64,000 nt of DNA, taken from positions 26,546-90,545 of the forward strand of contig DKIP01000020.1 in assembly GCA_002454335.1 (NCBI GenBank), written 5' to 3'. The position numbers and the translations under genes were made by a program. The DNA is from Cytophagaceae bacterium UBA6715. GTDB taxonomy: Bacteria; Bacteroidota; Bacteroidia; Cytophagales; Spirosomataceae. Of this stretch, positions 54,787 to 63,768 are shown piece by piece. The notes under the pieces were generated by a model. It was not told the DNA's origin. It saw nothing but the letters and a program-made list of their open reading frames with translations, and did not search any database. Position 1 is the stretch's first letter. Every line of letters starts with the position of its first letter.

Positions 54787-56113
54787 CGGATGTTATACTT
54801 GAACCTTTGTATGCATAAAAAACAATATATGCGAAGCATAGCAAAGGTATTGTTAAAGCAACATTGGTATTAATTTTAAATAAAGAAGCAGTAAATGGGG
54901 GAATAATAGCCCCTCCTACAATCGACATAATGATTAAGGAAGATGCCAATTTTGATCCTTCGCCTAAATTTTTGCAGGATAATGCAAAGATGGTAGGGAA
55001 CATGATCGATTGACAAAAATACACCATCATTAAAGCCACAACTGCGGTTATTCCACCACCCAACATGGCGATAATTAATGAAACAACGGCTCCTATGGCA
55101 TACAAGCCTAATATTTGATTAGACTTATATCGTCCCATCAGGAATGTGCCTAAGAACCGACCTAATAAAAATAAAATAAAAGCGAATGAGGCATGAAAGC
55201 TTGCCATTTGGGTAGCCGACATCCCGGATGAAATTTGATATATTTTCTCAACAATCCATAAGTTGGTATCAGGCGCATAATCAAGTTTCAAATCAACAAA
55301 ATTGCCCCAAAGAGTAACTTGAGCACCAATGTTTAAAAATTGGGCAATGATTCCCAATACTAAATATTTATGCTTGAGTAAGTCTTTAATTCGCACATTT
55401 GAGTCCTGATCTTCGGCAGATTTTATTTCAGGCATTTTTGTAAGCGCGAATAAAATGGCTACAAAAGTTACGACACAACCTATGATTAAATAGGGACTTT
55501 GAACGGATGCTGCATGGGCTGTACGAATGGCTTCAGATTCAGCTATTGGCATGGCCGCTAACACTTCCCTACTATATTCCTTATCAGAGAAAATGAAAAA
55601 TCCACCGATGACGGGGCCTAAAATGATACTCATTCCATTAAAGGATTGCGCAAAATTTAATCGAAAATCACCTTTAGCAGGATCACCTAATACGGTTACA
55701 TACAAATTAGCAGCTGTTTCCAAAAAGGCGATGCCACTAGCAATCATAAATAGGGCAATCAGGAAGAATGAATATGATCTTACATCAGCCGCAGGATAAA
55801 AAAGGAAGGCCCCTGCAGCATACAAGACTAGACCAAGAAGTATTCCCATTTTGTAGCCATATTTCCGCATCACGATTCCTGCAGGTAAAGCCATGACAAA
55901 ATAGCCTAGGTAGAATGCTGTTTCTACGATATTCGCTTGCCAGAGTTGTAAATCCAGCGCCGTTTGAAATTGTTTGACTAATGTCCCATTTAAACTATTT
56001 GCAAGGCCCCAAAGGAAAAACAAACTTGTCACAAGTATTAAAGGAATGGTATAATTGGTTTTGCTGTCAGCCTGAACATGAACGGAGTTCTGTTCTGAAG
56101 ATGGTAATGCCAT
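54776..56113 (-). CDS. fucP: L-fucose:H+ symporter
   Basis: MFS permease of the FucP type, 445 residues from the ATG ending at 56113 (MALPSSEQNSVHVQ). The frame is open to 56191, but the extra residues are hydrophilic and lie in the likely promoter region. About 12 membrane segments. Family landmarks: LFFLWGLANSLNGTLVKQFQ with the FucP-type Asn/Asp region, VETAFYLGYFVMALPAG, and SIMFPTIFALSCKNLG. Glucose/galactose transporters of the same family are possible, but the fucosidase and fucose enzymes nearby favour L-fucose. It is first gene of the operon. Confidence 0.92.
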   Translation of the reverse strand: MALPSSEQNSVHVQADSKTNYTIPLILVTSLFFLWGLANSLNGTLVKQFQTALDLQLWQANIVETAFYLGYFVMALPAGIVMRKYGYKMGILLGLVLYAAGAFLFYPAADVRSYSFFLIALFMIASGIAFLETAANLYVTVLGDPAKGDFRLNFAQSFNGMSIILGPVIGGFFIFSDKEYSREVLAAMPIAESEAIRTAHAASVQSPYLIIGCVVTFVAILFALTKMPEIKSAEDQDSNVRIKDLLKHKYLVLGIIAQFLNIGAQVTLWGNFVDLKLDYAPDTNLWIVEKIYQISSGMSATQMASFHASFAFILFLLGRFLGTFLMGRYKSNQILGLYAIGAVVSLIIAMLGGGITAVVALMMVYFCQSIMFPTIFALSCKNLGEGSKLASSLIIMSIVGGAIIPPFTASLFKINTNVALTIPLLCFAYIVFYAYKGSSITSDAA

Positions 56114-56128
56114 GTGAATAAGTTTAGT

Positions 56129-56159
56129 AGGTAAAGTCAAAAGTCCTTTCAATTTACCT
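56129..56159. promoter_or_regulatory. 31-bp imperfect palindrome between fucP and M14 gene
   Basis: Outer arms AGGTAAA and TTTACCT are perfect, with inner AAAG and CTTT also facing each other. Counting both strands, 24 of 31 positions are symmetric. It lies 16 nt before the fucP ATG and 47 nt before the M14 ATG, so it is placed to act as an operator for both. No regulator gene is in the window. Confidence 0.5.
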
Positions 56160-56205
56160 TCTTTTTTCCTTAATTTTAAAACACTTAACAAACTAAATCT
56201 ATTTC

Positions 56206-58665
56206 ATGAAATTACTGCTATCCCTATTCGCTTGTCTTTATTCATTTGTTGCTTTAGCCCAATTAAAAAGTCCTGACGAATTTTTAGGATATCAACTCGG
56301 AACACGATTTACCTACCATTACCAGTTGGTTGAGTATTGCAAACATGTGGCCTCACAGCGTCCTTCCATGGCTCGTTGGCATTCTTACGGGAAAACAAAC
56401 GAAGGACGTGAATTGGGTATTTTGACTTTATCGAATCCACATTTATTACCCAAATTAGATGAGGTGAAATTTATTCACCAGCAAGTTATAGAAGGTAAAA
56501 AACAAGCAAGCAAGGATTTGCCTGTTATCATTAATTTGTCGTTTAATGTACATGGTAATGAAGCGGCAGGTTCAGAAGCGGCCTTGGGTGCGATTTATGA
56601 TTTGGTGAAAGAAGGTGGTCTTTTAATAAATTCAACCAAAGATTTTGTTGTCTTAATGGACCCTTGCATTAATCCGGATGGTCGGGATGCTTATGTAACT
56701 CAATACAATCGTCGGAATTTTACAGCGGGCGGAAATGCAGACCCCAATGACCAAGAGCATTTTGAAGGTTCAACCTCGGGTCGCTATAATCACTTTTCTT
56801 TTGATTTAAATCGTGATTGGGTTTGGCAAACGCAGGTTGAGACGAAACAACGATTAGCCTTTTATCAGTCTTGGTTACCTATGGTACATGCGGATTTCCA
56901 TGAGCAAAGCTTCCAGCATTCCTACTATTTTCCGCCGGCAGCTAAACCGTATATGAAGTTTATTTCTAATTCAACTTTGGCATTGCAATCATCTGTTGGT
57001 CAGTCATTTGCAAAATTATTTGATCATAATAAATGGCCTTATTTTACCTCAGAAATTTATGATTTGTTTTATCCAGGTTATGGTGATACTTATCCAGTAT
57101 TAAATGGAGCCTTGGGAATGACTTTGGAACAAGGTGGTATTCGCGGGGGCTTACAGGCTCAAAAATCGAATGGGGATACGATACGTTTGGTTGATCGTGT
57201 GCGTCATCATCGTGCTTTAGCTGTCAATTTGGTGGAATGGTCGCTAAATAATAATGAACAGGTAAAGGCTAGTTTCTATCAAAATCATGCGAATGCACGA
57301 ATTACGCCAACTAATCTTTACAAATCTTATCTAATACCTCAAGTTGAAATAGTTAAATCAGCAGAATTGATTCGTTTGTTAAAATCCAATCGCATTCAAT
57401 TAAGCCAACTGGACAAGGACGGTTCATTTAATGCTTTCTCATATCAGGATCAAAAAAATCAAGTATATAAAGCAAATGCAGGTGATTTGCTCATATCAGC
57501 GTATCAATCTGCGGCACCGATGATTCAAGCATTGTTGGACCCTACCCCGGTTTTAGAGGATTCTTTAACCTATGATATCACAGCATGGAATTTATTCCAA
57601 TTACATGGAATTCGCGCCTATGGAATTAAGGAGCGTCTGACTGGAGTTGATTACCTGGAAAGTAATGTGTCGAATCAAATAATTGATGAAGCGCATGTAG
57701 CCTATGTATTTAAATCAGACGCGAAATCAGTTCAATTTACCAACTCCTTGATTTCCAAGGGTTATTTAGTCGTGTTTAATGATAAACAAGTTCGTTTTGA
57801 TGGAACGGATTATGGTCCAGGTTACCTTTGGGTACTAAAGAAAAGAGGATCGTGGGCAGCTCTAGCTGAAGCTGCAAATTCGGCTCATATTCCATTGAAA
57901 GGTATACGCTCGTATCGTTCAGAATCAGGTGCAGATTTAGGTTCTACGCACTTTATACAAGTGAAAACCTCACGCATTGCTGTTGTGGTCGATCCTAATT
58001 TTGATGTAAACCAACAAGGTGAATTGGCTTATCATTTGACGAAGAATATGTTGTTGAATCCTAGTTTTGTTCCGTTAACACAGCTTTTTCGTGCGAATTT
58101 AAATGATTATAGCCATATCATATTCCCAAATGGGAAGTCGGCAGAACTTGCAAAAAGCCAACAAACCCTATTGGATGATTATGTAAAGAAAGGTGGACAG
58201 GTCATTCTTTTTGAAAAGGCTGCTAGTTTCCTTTCTGATAAGGAAATTACGCTTGTTGAGAAAGATCTGAAGGATAGTTTAGTGAATCAAACATCATATG
58301 AAGATTCTGAGCGACATGAAATTTCGAAAACGTTGACCGGTAATTTATTGGTAGGCCAAATGGAAAAATCACATCCTTTAGCTTTTGGTATCAATCAAGA
58401 CCAAATAATTATTTTGAATCAAGCAGACCGATTGATAAAGCCTCATACCCTATGGAAATCGATTGTCAAAACAAATAACTCCACTCAGATTTTCGGATTT
58501 GTGGGTAATCAAGTTAAAAAACAGGTTAATAACAGTTTGTGGATGGCTAATTACGGTTTAGGTGCTGGAAATTATATTTGGTTTGGTTTTAATCCATTAT
58601 TCCGTGCGATTCCAACACAATCCATTAAACTTTTTGAAAATGCACTCTTATACCATGCGAATTAA
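56206..58665 (+). CDS. Secreted M14-family zinc carboxypeptidase
   Basis: 819 residues. The signal peptide is MKLLLSLFACLYSFVALAQ. The zinc-binding motif His116-x2-Glu119 (NVHGNEAAGSEA) and the third ligand His232 (VHADFHEQS) are present; LNRDW and PDGRDAYV are usual for the family, and a Glu in MTLEQGG fits the catalytic base. A long C-terminal region (about residues 400-819) of mixed domains follows and includes a GATase-like or jelly-roll part I cannot name. It probably trims peptides in the periplasm or outside. The fucosidase start lies 11 nt inside its 3' end, so the two are coupled. Confidence 0.87.
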   Translation: MKLLLSLFACLYSFVALAQLKSPDEFLGYQLGTRFTYHYQLVEYCKHVASQRPSMARWHSYGKTNEGRELGILTLSNPHLLPKLDEVKFIHQQVIEGKKQASKDLPVIINLSFNVHGNEAAGSEAALGAIYDLVKEGGLLINSTKDFVVLMDPCINPDGRDAYVTQYNRRNFTAGGNADPNDQEHFEGSTSGRYNHFSFDLNRDWVWQTQVETKQRLAFYQSWLPMVHADFHEQSFQHSYYFPPAAKPYMKFISNSTLALQSSVGQSFAKLFDHNKWPYFTSEIYDLFYPGYGDTYPVLNGALGMTLEQGGIRGGLQAQKSNGDTIRLVDRVRHHRALAVNLVEWSLNNNEQVKASFYQNHANARITPTNLYKSYLIPQVEIVKSAELIRLLKSNRIQLSQLDKDGSFNAFSYQDQKNQVYKANAGDLLISAYQSAAPMIQALLDPTPVLEDSLTYDITAWNLFQLHGIRAYGIKERLTGVDYLESNVSNQIIDEAHVAYVFKSDAKSVQFTNSLISKGYLVVFNDKQVRFDGTDYGPGYLWVLKKRGSWAALAEAANSAHIPLKGIRSYRSESGADLGSTHFIQVKTSRIAVVVDPNFDVNQQGELAYHLTKNMLLNPSFVPLTQLFRANLNDYSHIIFPNGKSAELAKSQQTLLDDYVKKGGQVILFEKAASFLSDKEITLVEKDLKDSLVNQTSYEDSERHEISKTLTGNLLVGQMEKSHPLAFGINQDQIIILNQADRLIKPHTLWKSIVKTNNSTQIFGFVGNQVKKQVNNSLWMANYGLGAGNYIWFGFNPLFRAIPTQSIKLFENALLYHAN

Positions 58666-60085
58666 ACTTATCCTGATTTTGTTGGCTTGTGGGTTTCAAT
58701 ATTCATTTAGTCAAACAATTAAGCCCGTCTACCCTATCCCGAGTGCAAAGCAATTAGCTTGGCAAGAATTGTCCTATTATGGATTTGTTCATTTTAACAT
58801 GAACACGTTTACGAATGTAGAATGGGGTGAAGGAAAGGAAGATCCCAAATTATTTAACCCAACTGCCTTGGATTGTAATCAATGGGTTCGCATTGCAAAA
58901 GCTGCTGGGATGAAAGGTTTGATATTGACCGCCAAACATCATGATGGTTTTGCTCTTTATCCGTCAAAATATACAGACCACTCCGTTGTGAAATCCCCTT
59001 GGAAAAATGGTAAAGGTGATGTGGTTCGCGAATTATCCAATGCGTGTAAACGCTATGGGTTAAAATTAGGGATCTATTTGTCTCCTTGGGATCGTTTTCA
59101 CCCTGCCTATGGAACGGATGATTATAACCAGGTATATGCCAATATGCAAAAAGAGCTTTTGACTCAATATGGTCCTATTTTTGAATTTTGGTATGATGGT
59201 GCCAATGGTGAGGGTCCTAATGGGAAAATGCAGGTGTATGATTGGAAATTGTTTCATTCGATGGTCAATAAATATCAACCGAATGCTGTCCAGTTTTCAG
59301 ATAATGGTCCCGACATTCGTTGGGTTGGGAATGAACGCGGTTATTCTTACGAAACGATGTGGTCCCCAATTAATAAAGATGAGATTTATCCGGGTTATCC
59401 TAAGTTTGACGACTACCGACAAGGACAAGAAAATGGAAGCCATTGGGTTGCTCCTGAGGTAGATGTGAGTCTTAGACCAGGCTGGTATTATCACCCTGAT
59501 CAAGACAATAAAGTAAAGAGTGCTGATTCCCTGATGCGTATTTACGTGGCCTCCGTTGGTCGCAATGCCAATTTATTAATTAATATTCCCGTTGATACCC
59601 GTGGATTAATTCATCCCAATGATTCAGCAGCATTGATGGGTTTGAAATCGCTAATGAATACCGGCTTGAAAAGTCTGCGTAAAAAGTCGGACGGTATTCA
59701 AGTTTCTAGTTCTTTGAAGGGTTTTGGAGCTGACAAATTATGCGATGTAAGTCCCCGTACTTTTTGGGCGGCTAAAGTTTCGGATACGTCACCTCGCCTA
59801 ACGTGGTCTTTAGCTGATGCTCGATTAATTAATGCTATTCAAATGCAGGAACCCATTGCTTTAGGTCAGCGCGTTAAGCGTTTTGAAGTTAAATTGGTCG
59901 ATCAACAAGGAAAAACTGAGGTTTTACAGGGGTATACGATTGGAAACAAGCGCATCTTGACATTTAAAGCGCGTAAACTAAAAAGCATCCAAGTGGATTT
60001 CATGGATGCTCGTGGACAAGTACTCTTGTCAAATTTTGATTTGCTATATCTTACTTCAACACATAACGAATCGCTGTACCACTAA
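58655..60085 (+). CDS. Secreted GH29 alpha-L-fucosidase
   Basis: 476 residues from ATG 58655 (MRIKLILILLACGFQYSFSQ). The leader may be a normal signal cut after FSQ, or a lipoprotein signal with LLAC (Cys12). The frame open back to 58562 is inside the M14 gene. GH29 landmarks: HFNMNTFTNVEWG, ILTAKHHDGFALYPS, GIYLSPWDRF and nucleophile Asp181 in FEFWYDGANGEG. The C-terminal 140 residues look like a beta-sandwich of discoidin type. It releases L-fucose from glycans, feeding the divergent fucose operon. The 3' end overlaps the next gene by 35 nt. Confidence 0.94.
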   Translation: MRIKLILILLACGFQYSFSQTIKPVYPIPSAKQLAWQELSYYGFVHFNMNTFTNVEWGEGKEDPKLFNPTALDCNQWVRIAKAAGMKGLILTAKHHDGFALYPSKYTDHSVVKSPWKNGKGDVVRELSNACKRYGLKLGIYLSPWDRFHPAYGTDDYNQVYANMQKELLTQYGPIFEFWYDGANGEGPNGKMQVYDWKLFHSMVNKYQPNAVQFSDNGPDIRWVGNERGYSYETMWSPINKDEIYPGYPKFDDYRQGQENGSHWVAPEVDVSLRPGWYYHPDQDNKVKSADSLMRIYVASVGRNANLLINIPVDTRGLIHPNDSAALMGLKSLMNTGLKSLRKKSDGIQVSSSLKGFGADKLCDVSPRTFWAAKVSDTSPRLTWSLADARLINAIQMQEPIALGQRVKRFEVKLVDQQGKTEVLQGYTIGNKRILTFKARKLKSIQVDFMDARGQVLLSNFDLLYLTSTHNESLYH

Positions 60086-60503
60086 ATGTATAGCCATTCG
60101 CGTCTTTTGTTGTGTAAACTTGATATTTAATATCCATTAAAGCTGAGGCGCCTAACTCTTCAGCTTTGGCTACCATTTTATCGAGGATTTCTTTTTTCTT
60201 ATTTTGATGAATGCCTCGATTGAGCATTTTGCCATTCTCAGTCTGATTTAATGTCAATGGAACTTCATCTGAAAAAGAAATAAGTTCTATTACGGCATAA
60301 CTTTGTTTAGGCTGCTCATTGAAATAGAAGATATCAATTGCATACTTGATAGGAATTTCAAATCCCAAGCCATCATGTCGCTCCGTTCCCCCATCTTTGT
60401 AATTTGGACTATAGTACGTACTCGGTTGTACATGTTTTGAACAACTGAGTACTGTGCTTATCAGTAGGATTCCTACTGCGTATTTAGATGCTTTCTGAAT
60501 CAT
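60051..60503 (-). CDS. Small lipoprotein of unknown function
   Basis: 150 residues with lipobox VLSC (Cys21) after a short hydrophobic signal MIQKASKYAVGILLIS. The C-terminal half (ILDKMVAKAEELGASALMD, then GTAIRYVLK) resembles the fold of YbjQ/heavy-metal-binding or DUF4156-type small proteins: a helix with ELGA followed by strands. No function is assigned. Its first 20 nt overlap the Dabb gene, and its last 35 nt overlap the fucosidase on the other strand. Confidence 0.75.
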   Translation of the reverse strand: MIQKASKYAVGILLISTVLSCSKHVQPSTYYSPNYKDGGTERHDGLGFEIPIKYAIDIFYFNEQPKQSYAVIELISFSDEVPLTLNQTENGKMLNRGIHQNKKKEILDKMVAKAEELGASALMDIKYQVYTTKDANGYTFSGTAIRYVLK

Positions 60504-60786
60504 AAATCAAAACTTTCTCCCAAAGTTCTTTGCAATCATCGATGAATTTTAAGTGAATGGGATGTGTTTGGTAAACATCGTGTCCAGCTTCCTCTTCGAA
60601 AGTGGTTAATAAACAATAATCGTAAGAACGATCAATGACTGGACGATCAGTTTTAGCAGGTTTTCCTACGCTGAATACATCGACTGTTTCTACTTCAGCA
60701 AGTGAACTAACACCTGCTTCGAATTTTTGGATATCTGCTTCGGATAATCCCTTTTTTAACCAAAAGTTTACTACGTGTACGAACAT
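60484..60786 (-). CDS. Dabb-family (stress-responsive A/B barrel) protein
   Basis: 100 residues. Begins MFVHVVNFWLKKGLSEADIQKF, the usual Dabb start, with the conserved YDYCLLTTFEEEAGHDVYQTH motif. This dimeric ferredoxin-like fold is found in stress proteins and some cyclases; the substrate here is unknown. It overlaps dapA by one base and the lipoprotein by 20 nt, inside the ligA operon. Confidence 0.9.
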   Translation of the reverse strand: MFVHVVNFWLKKGLSEADIQKFEAGVSSLAEVETVDVFSVGKPAKTDRPVIDRSYDYCLLTTFEEEAGHDVYQTHPIHLKFIDDCKELWEKVLIYDSESI

Positions 60787-61685
60787 TAGTTGGATAATTT
60801 AACTTGAGTAATAATTTCTTTTAACTTGTTCCCAAGCGCATCAGATCCTTCTGCTAACGGCATTCGAACCTGACCTTGAATCATACCTTGTAATGAAAGG
60901 ATTTTCTTGACTCCTACTGGATTGCCTTCTTCATATAAGTAAGGATCAATGGTTAAGAATGCAGCCAATGCTTTTTGTGCTGTTTTGTAATCTCCTGTCA
61001 ATGCTGCGTGAATCATATCGGTAAATTGACGTGGAAATGCATTCGCAATGACTGACATAACACCTACTCCTCCGATTGAAATAATAGGCACTGCTTGAAC
61101 ATCGTCACCCGAAATCAATAAGAAGTCTTCCGGCTTATGAAAAGCGATTTCCATGCATTGTTCAATGATGCATGATGCTTCTTTAATACCGATGATGTTT
61201 TGATGCTCGGCTAAAGTTAAAACGGTTTCTGCCGACATATTAATACCTGTTCTTCCAGGAATATTATACATAATGACAGGAACTGGGCAAGCATCTGCAA
61301 TAGCTTGATAATGTGCAATGACGCCACGCGCACTTGGTTTATTGTAATAGGGACAAACCGACAAGATTGCATCGATGCCTGAAAAATCAGTCTCTTTAAT
61401 TTGCTTTATAAGATTCTCAGTATTGTTTCCACCCAATCCATAAACGATAGGCAGATTACGAGAATTGCTCGATTGAATCGTTGAAACAATTTGTTTTTTC
61501 TCATCTGCTGTAGTCGTTGCAGATTCGCCTGTGGTTCCTTGAACAACAAGATAATCTACTCCACCTTGGCTTACATGAGCAATAAGTTTTTCTAATCCTA
61601 TCCAATCGATGGAACGGTCTGCCAACATCGGTGTTACTAATGCTGGAGCAACGCCATGAAATTTAGGTAATGGTTGTGATTGCAT
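60786..61685 (-). CDS. dapA: 4-Hydroxy-tetrahydrodipicolinate synthase
   Basis: First step of the diaminopimelate/lysine branch, condensing pyruvate with aspartate semialdehyde. 299 residues, TIM barrel. GTTGESAT (residues 50-57) binds pyruvate; Tyr140 (IMYNIPGRTG) and Schiff-base Lys168 (IGIKEASC) are in place. The family also includes sugar-acid aldolases, but the GTTGE and Tyr motifs fit DapA. It is 3 nt after ligA and ends at the Dabb start. Confidence 0.94.
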   Translation of the reverse strand: MQSQPLPKFHGVAPALVTPMLADRSIDWIGLEKLIAHVSQGGVDYLVVQGTTGESATTTADEKKQIVSTIQSSNSRNLPIVYGLGGNNTENLIKQIKETDFSGIDAILSVCPYYNKPSARGVIAHYQAIADACPVPVIMYNIPGRTGINMSAETVLTLAEHQNIIGIKEASCIIEQCMEIAFHKPEDFLLISGDDVQAVPIISIGGVGVMSVIANAFPRQFTDMIHAALTGDYKTAQKALAAFLTIDPYLYEEGNPVGVKKILSLQGMIQGQVRMPLAEGSDALGNKLKEIITQVKLSN

Positions 61686-61688
61686 ACA

Positions 61689-63689
61689 TTATGAAAGAAG
61701 CGCTAAAAAGTCTTCTTCGCTTAGAATTTTGATATTTAATTGATTTGCCTTCTCCAATTTAGCAGGCCCCATGTTATTGCCAGCCACTAAATAATCTAGT
61801 TTGGATGAAATACTGGAAACTACTTTTCCGCCATTGGCTATAATTTTAGCCTTTAGTTCATCTCGTTCAAAGTTTTCAAAGACTCCCGAAATTACGAAAC
61901 TTTTTCCGACTAAGGCCTGCCCTTCCAAGACTATTTCTTGGATTTCTTCAGATAATTGTACGCCTGAGTTTCTTAATTTATCGATGAATTGGATATTTTC
62001 ATTTTCTTCAAAGTATGCTTGAATGCTCAATGCGATACGGTCTCCAATTTCTGGTACCGCGATAAGATCCTCGTATGTGGCATTCTGCAAATCTTCGATT
62101 CGATGAAATGCTAAGACTAATTTTTCTGCAATAGTTGCTCCAACATGCCTTATTCCTATTCCGAATAGTACTTGTCGGAAAGGTACTTGTTTCGATTTTT
62201 CAATCGAAGTAAGAATGTTGGAAATGGATTTTTGCTGAAAACCATCCAATCCCAAGAAACTTGTTTCATTTAAATCATATAGATCGGCAGCATTGTGGAT
62301 AATCCCTTTTTCAACTAACAAATCAATGGTTTCCGTCCCTAAATTTTCAATATTTAAGGCTTTTCGTTGGATAAAATGCTCGATTCTCCCTTTGATTTGA
62401 GGTGGACAATGTGAGTCATTTGTACAATAATGATTCGCTTCCCCTTCTTCACGAATTAATGCTTGATTACAAGCTGGACAAAGTGATGGGAATTCGAATT
62501 TGATTGCATTTGGTAATCGTTTGGATGCATCAATACCTGTGATTTTGGGTATAATCTCGCCACCTTTTTCAATAAAAACCGTATCGTTTTCATGTAGATC
62601 AAGGCGTTCCATTTCATTCGCATTGTGAATAGATGCGCGCTTGATAACCGTACCAGCCAAATAAACAGGGTGTAAATTAGCTACAGGAGTCACATTCCCA
62701 GTCCTTCCTACTTGGTAGGATACACTCTCTATTTTTGTATGAGCAATTTCAGAAGGATATTTGTAAGCGATTGCCCACCTAGGTGATTTTGCCGTATATC
62801 CTAACCGTTCTTGTTGGCCTAAATCATTGATTTTAATGACAATACCATCCGTATTCAAGGGTAAATCGTGACGTTTTTCTTCCCAATCTGCTATGTATTG
62901 GATAACCTCGTCTATGCTTCCACACTTTCTATAGGTGTTGGAAACGGGGAATCCGTTTTTTTCCATTAAAAGCAATCCTTCTTCATGCGTTTGAAATGGA
63001 ATTTCATTTCCTAAATATGCATACACAAAACAATCCATGTTTCGTTGGGCCACAATGCTCGAATCTTGCATTTTGAAAGTTCCGGATGCTGCATTTCGAG
63101 GATTGGCAAGGGGGGCTTCTCCTTTGGCTATCTTTTCTGCATTTATTTTATCAAACGAACTGATTGGCATATATCCCTCTCCTCGTACTTCAAATGTTTT
63201 TGGGAATTCGTTTGAAGAGATATGTTGAGGTATACTGCGGATGGTCTTCACATTGTTCGTAATATCATCTCCTCGAGTTCCATCTCCCCTGGTTACGCCT
63301 TTGATTAATTTGCCATTTTCATACCAAAAAGATAGCGCTACCCCATCAAACTTTAACTCGCAAACATATTCGTATTTTTCATCTGCTAATACTTTTTGTA
63401 TGCGCTCATCAAAGTCCTTTAAATCTTGTTCATTATACGTGTTTCCGAGTGAAAGCATGGGAAACTGATGCGTTACGGATTGGAATGTCTTGGTGATTGT
63501 TCCTCCCACATGTTGCGTAGGACTGTTTGGTAACGCGAATAATGGATTTTCAAATTCAAGCTTCTGAAGTTCGGCAAGCAGTTTGTCGAAGGCTTCATCG
63601 GTAATTAAACTCTCATTTAATTGATAATATGCATGATTATAGTGATTGATTTGATCCACCAAATCCTGCATCTTTTGTTGAATATCCAT
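61689..63689 (-). CDS. ligA: NAD+-dependent DNA ligase
   Basis: 666 residues from the ATG ending at 63689 (MDIQQKMQDLVDQINHY); an upstream in-frame ATG adds seven residues without support. Domains: Ia with YYQLNESLITDEAFDKLL, adenylation domain with Lys113 in CELKFDGVALS, OB fold, Cys4 zinc finger (CPAC ... CTNDSHC), helix-hairpin-helix repeats, and a BRCT domain from about residue 585 (GKSFVISGVFENFERDELK). It is the essential replicative ligase and first gene of the operon with dapA. It diverges from rpe. Confidence 0.97.
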   Translation of the reverse strand: MDIQQKMQDLVDQINHYNHAYYQLNESLITDEAFDKLLAELQKLEFENPLFALPNSPTQHVGGTITKTFQSVTHQFPMLSLGNTYNEQDLKDFDERIQKVLADEKYEYVCELKFDGVALSFWYENGKLIKGVTRGDGTRGDDITNNVKTIRSIPQHISSNEFPKTFEVRGEGYMPISSFDKINAEKIAKGEAPLANPRNAASGTFKMQDSSIVAQRNMDCFVYAYLGNEIPFQTHEEGLLLMEKNGFPVSNTYRKCGSIDEVIQYIADWEEKRHDLPLNTDGIVIKINDLGQQERLGYTAKSPRWAIAYKYPSEIAHTKIESVSYQVGRTGNVTPVANLHPVYLAGTVIKRASIHNANEMERLDLHENDTVFIEKGGEIIPKITGIDASKRLPNAIKFEFPSLCPACNQALIREEGEANHYCTNDSHCPPQIKGRIEHFIQRKALNIENLGTETIDLLVEKGIIHNAADLYDLNETSFLGLDGFQQKSISNILTSIEKSKQVPFRQVLFGIGIRHVGATIAEKLVLAFHRIEDLQNATYEDLIAVPEIGDRIALSIQAYFEENENIQFIDKLRNSGVQLSEEIQEIVLEGQALVGKSFVISGVFENFERDELKAKIIANGGKVVSSISSKLDYLVAGNNMGPAKLEKANQLNIKILSEEDFLALLS

Positions 63690-63756
63690 GTTCAATAAAT
63701 TAACGTACAAAGTTAATCCTTATCTCATCAGAAATAAACCTTAGCAAATATTTTTA

Positions 63757-63764
63757 TACCTTTG
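63757..63764 (+). promoter_or_regulatory. Predicted -7 element of rpe, almost touching the ATG
   Basis: TACCTTTG matches TAnnTTTG, the same bases as the thrS element. Only 4 nt separate it from the rpe ATG at 63769, so transcription would begin at or very near the start codon. Confidence 0.55.
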
Positions 63765-63768
63765 TTGA

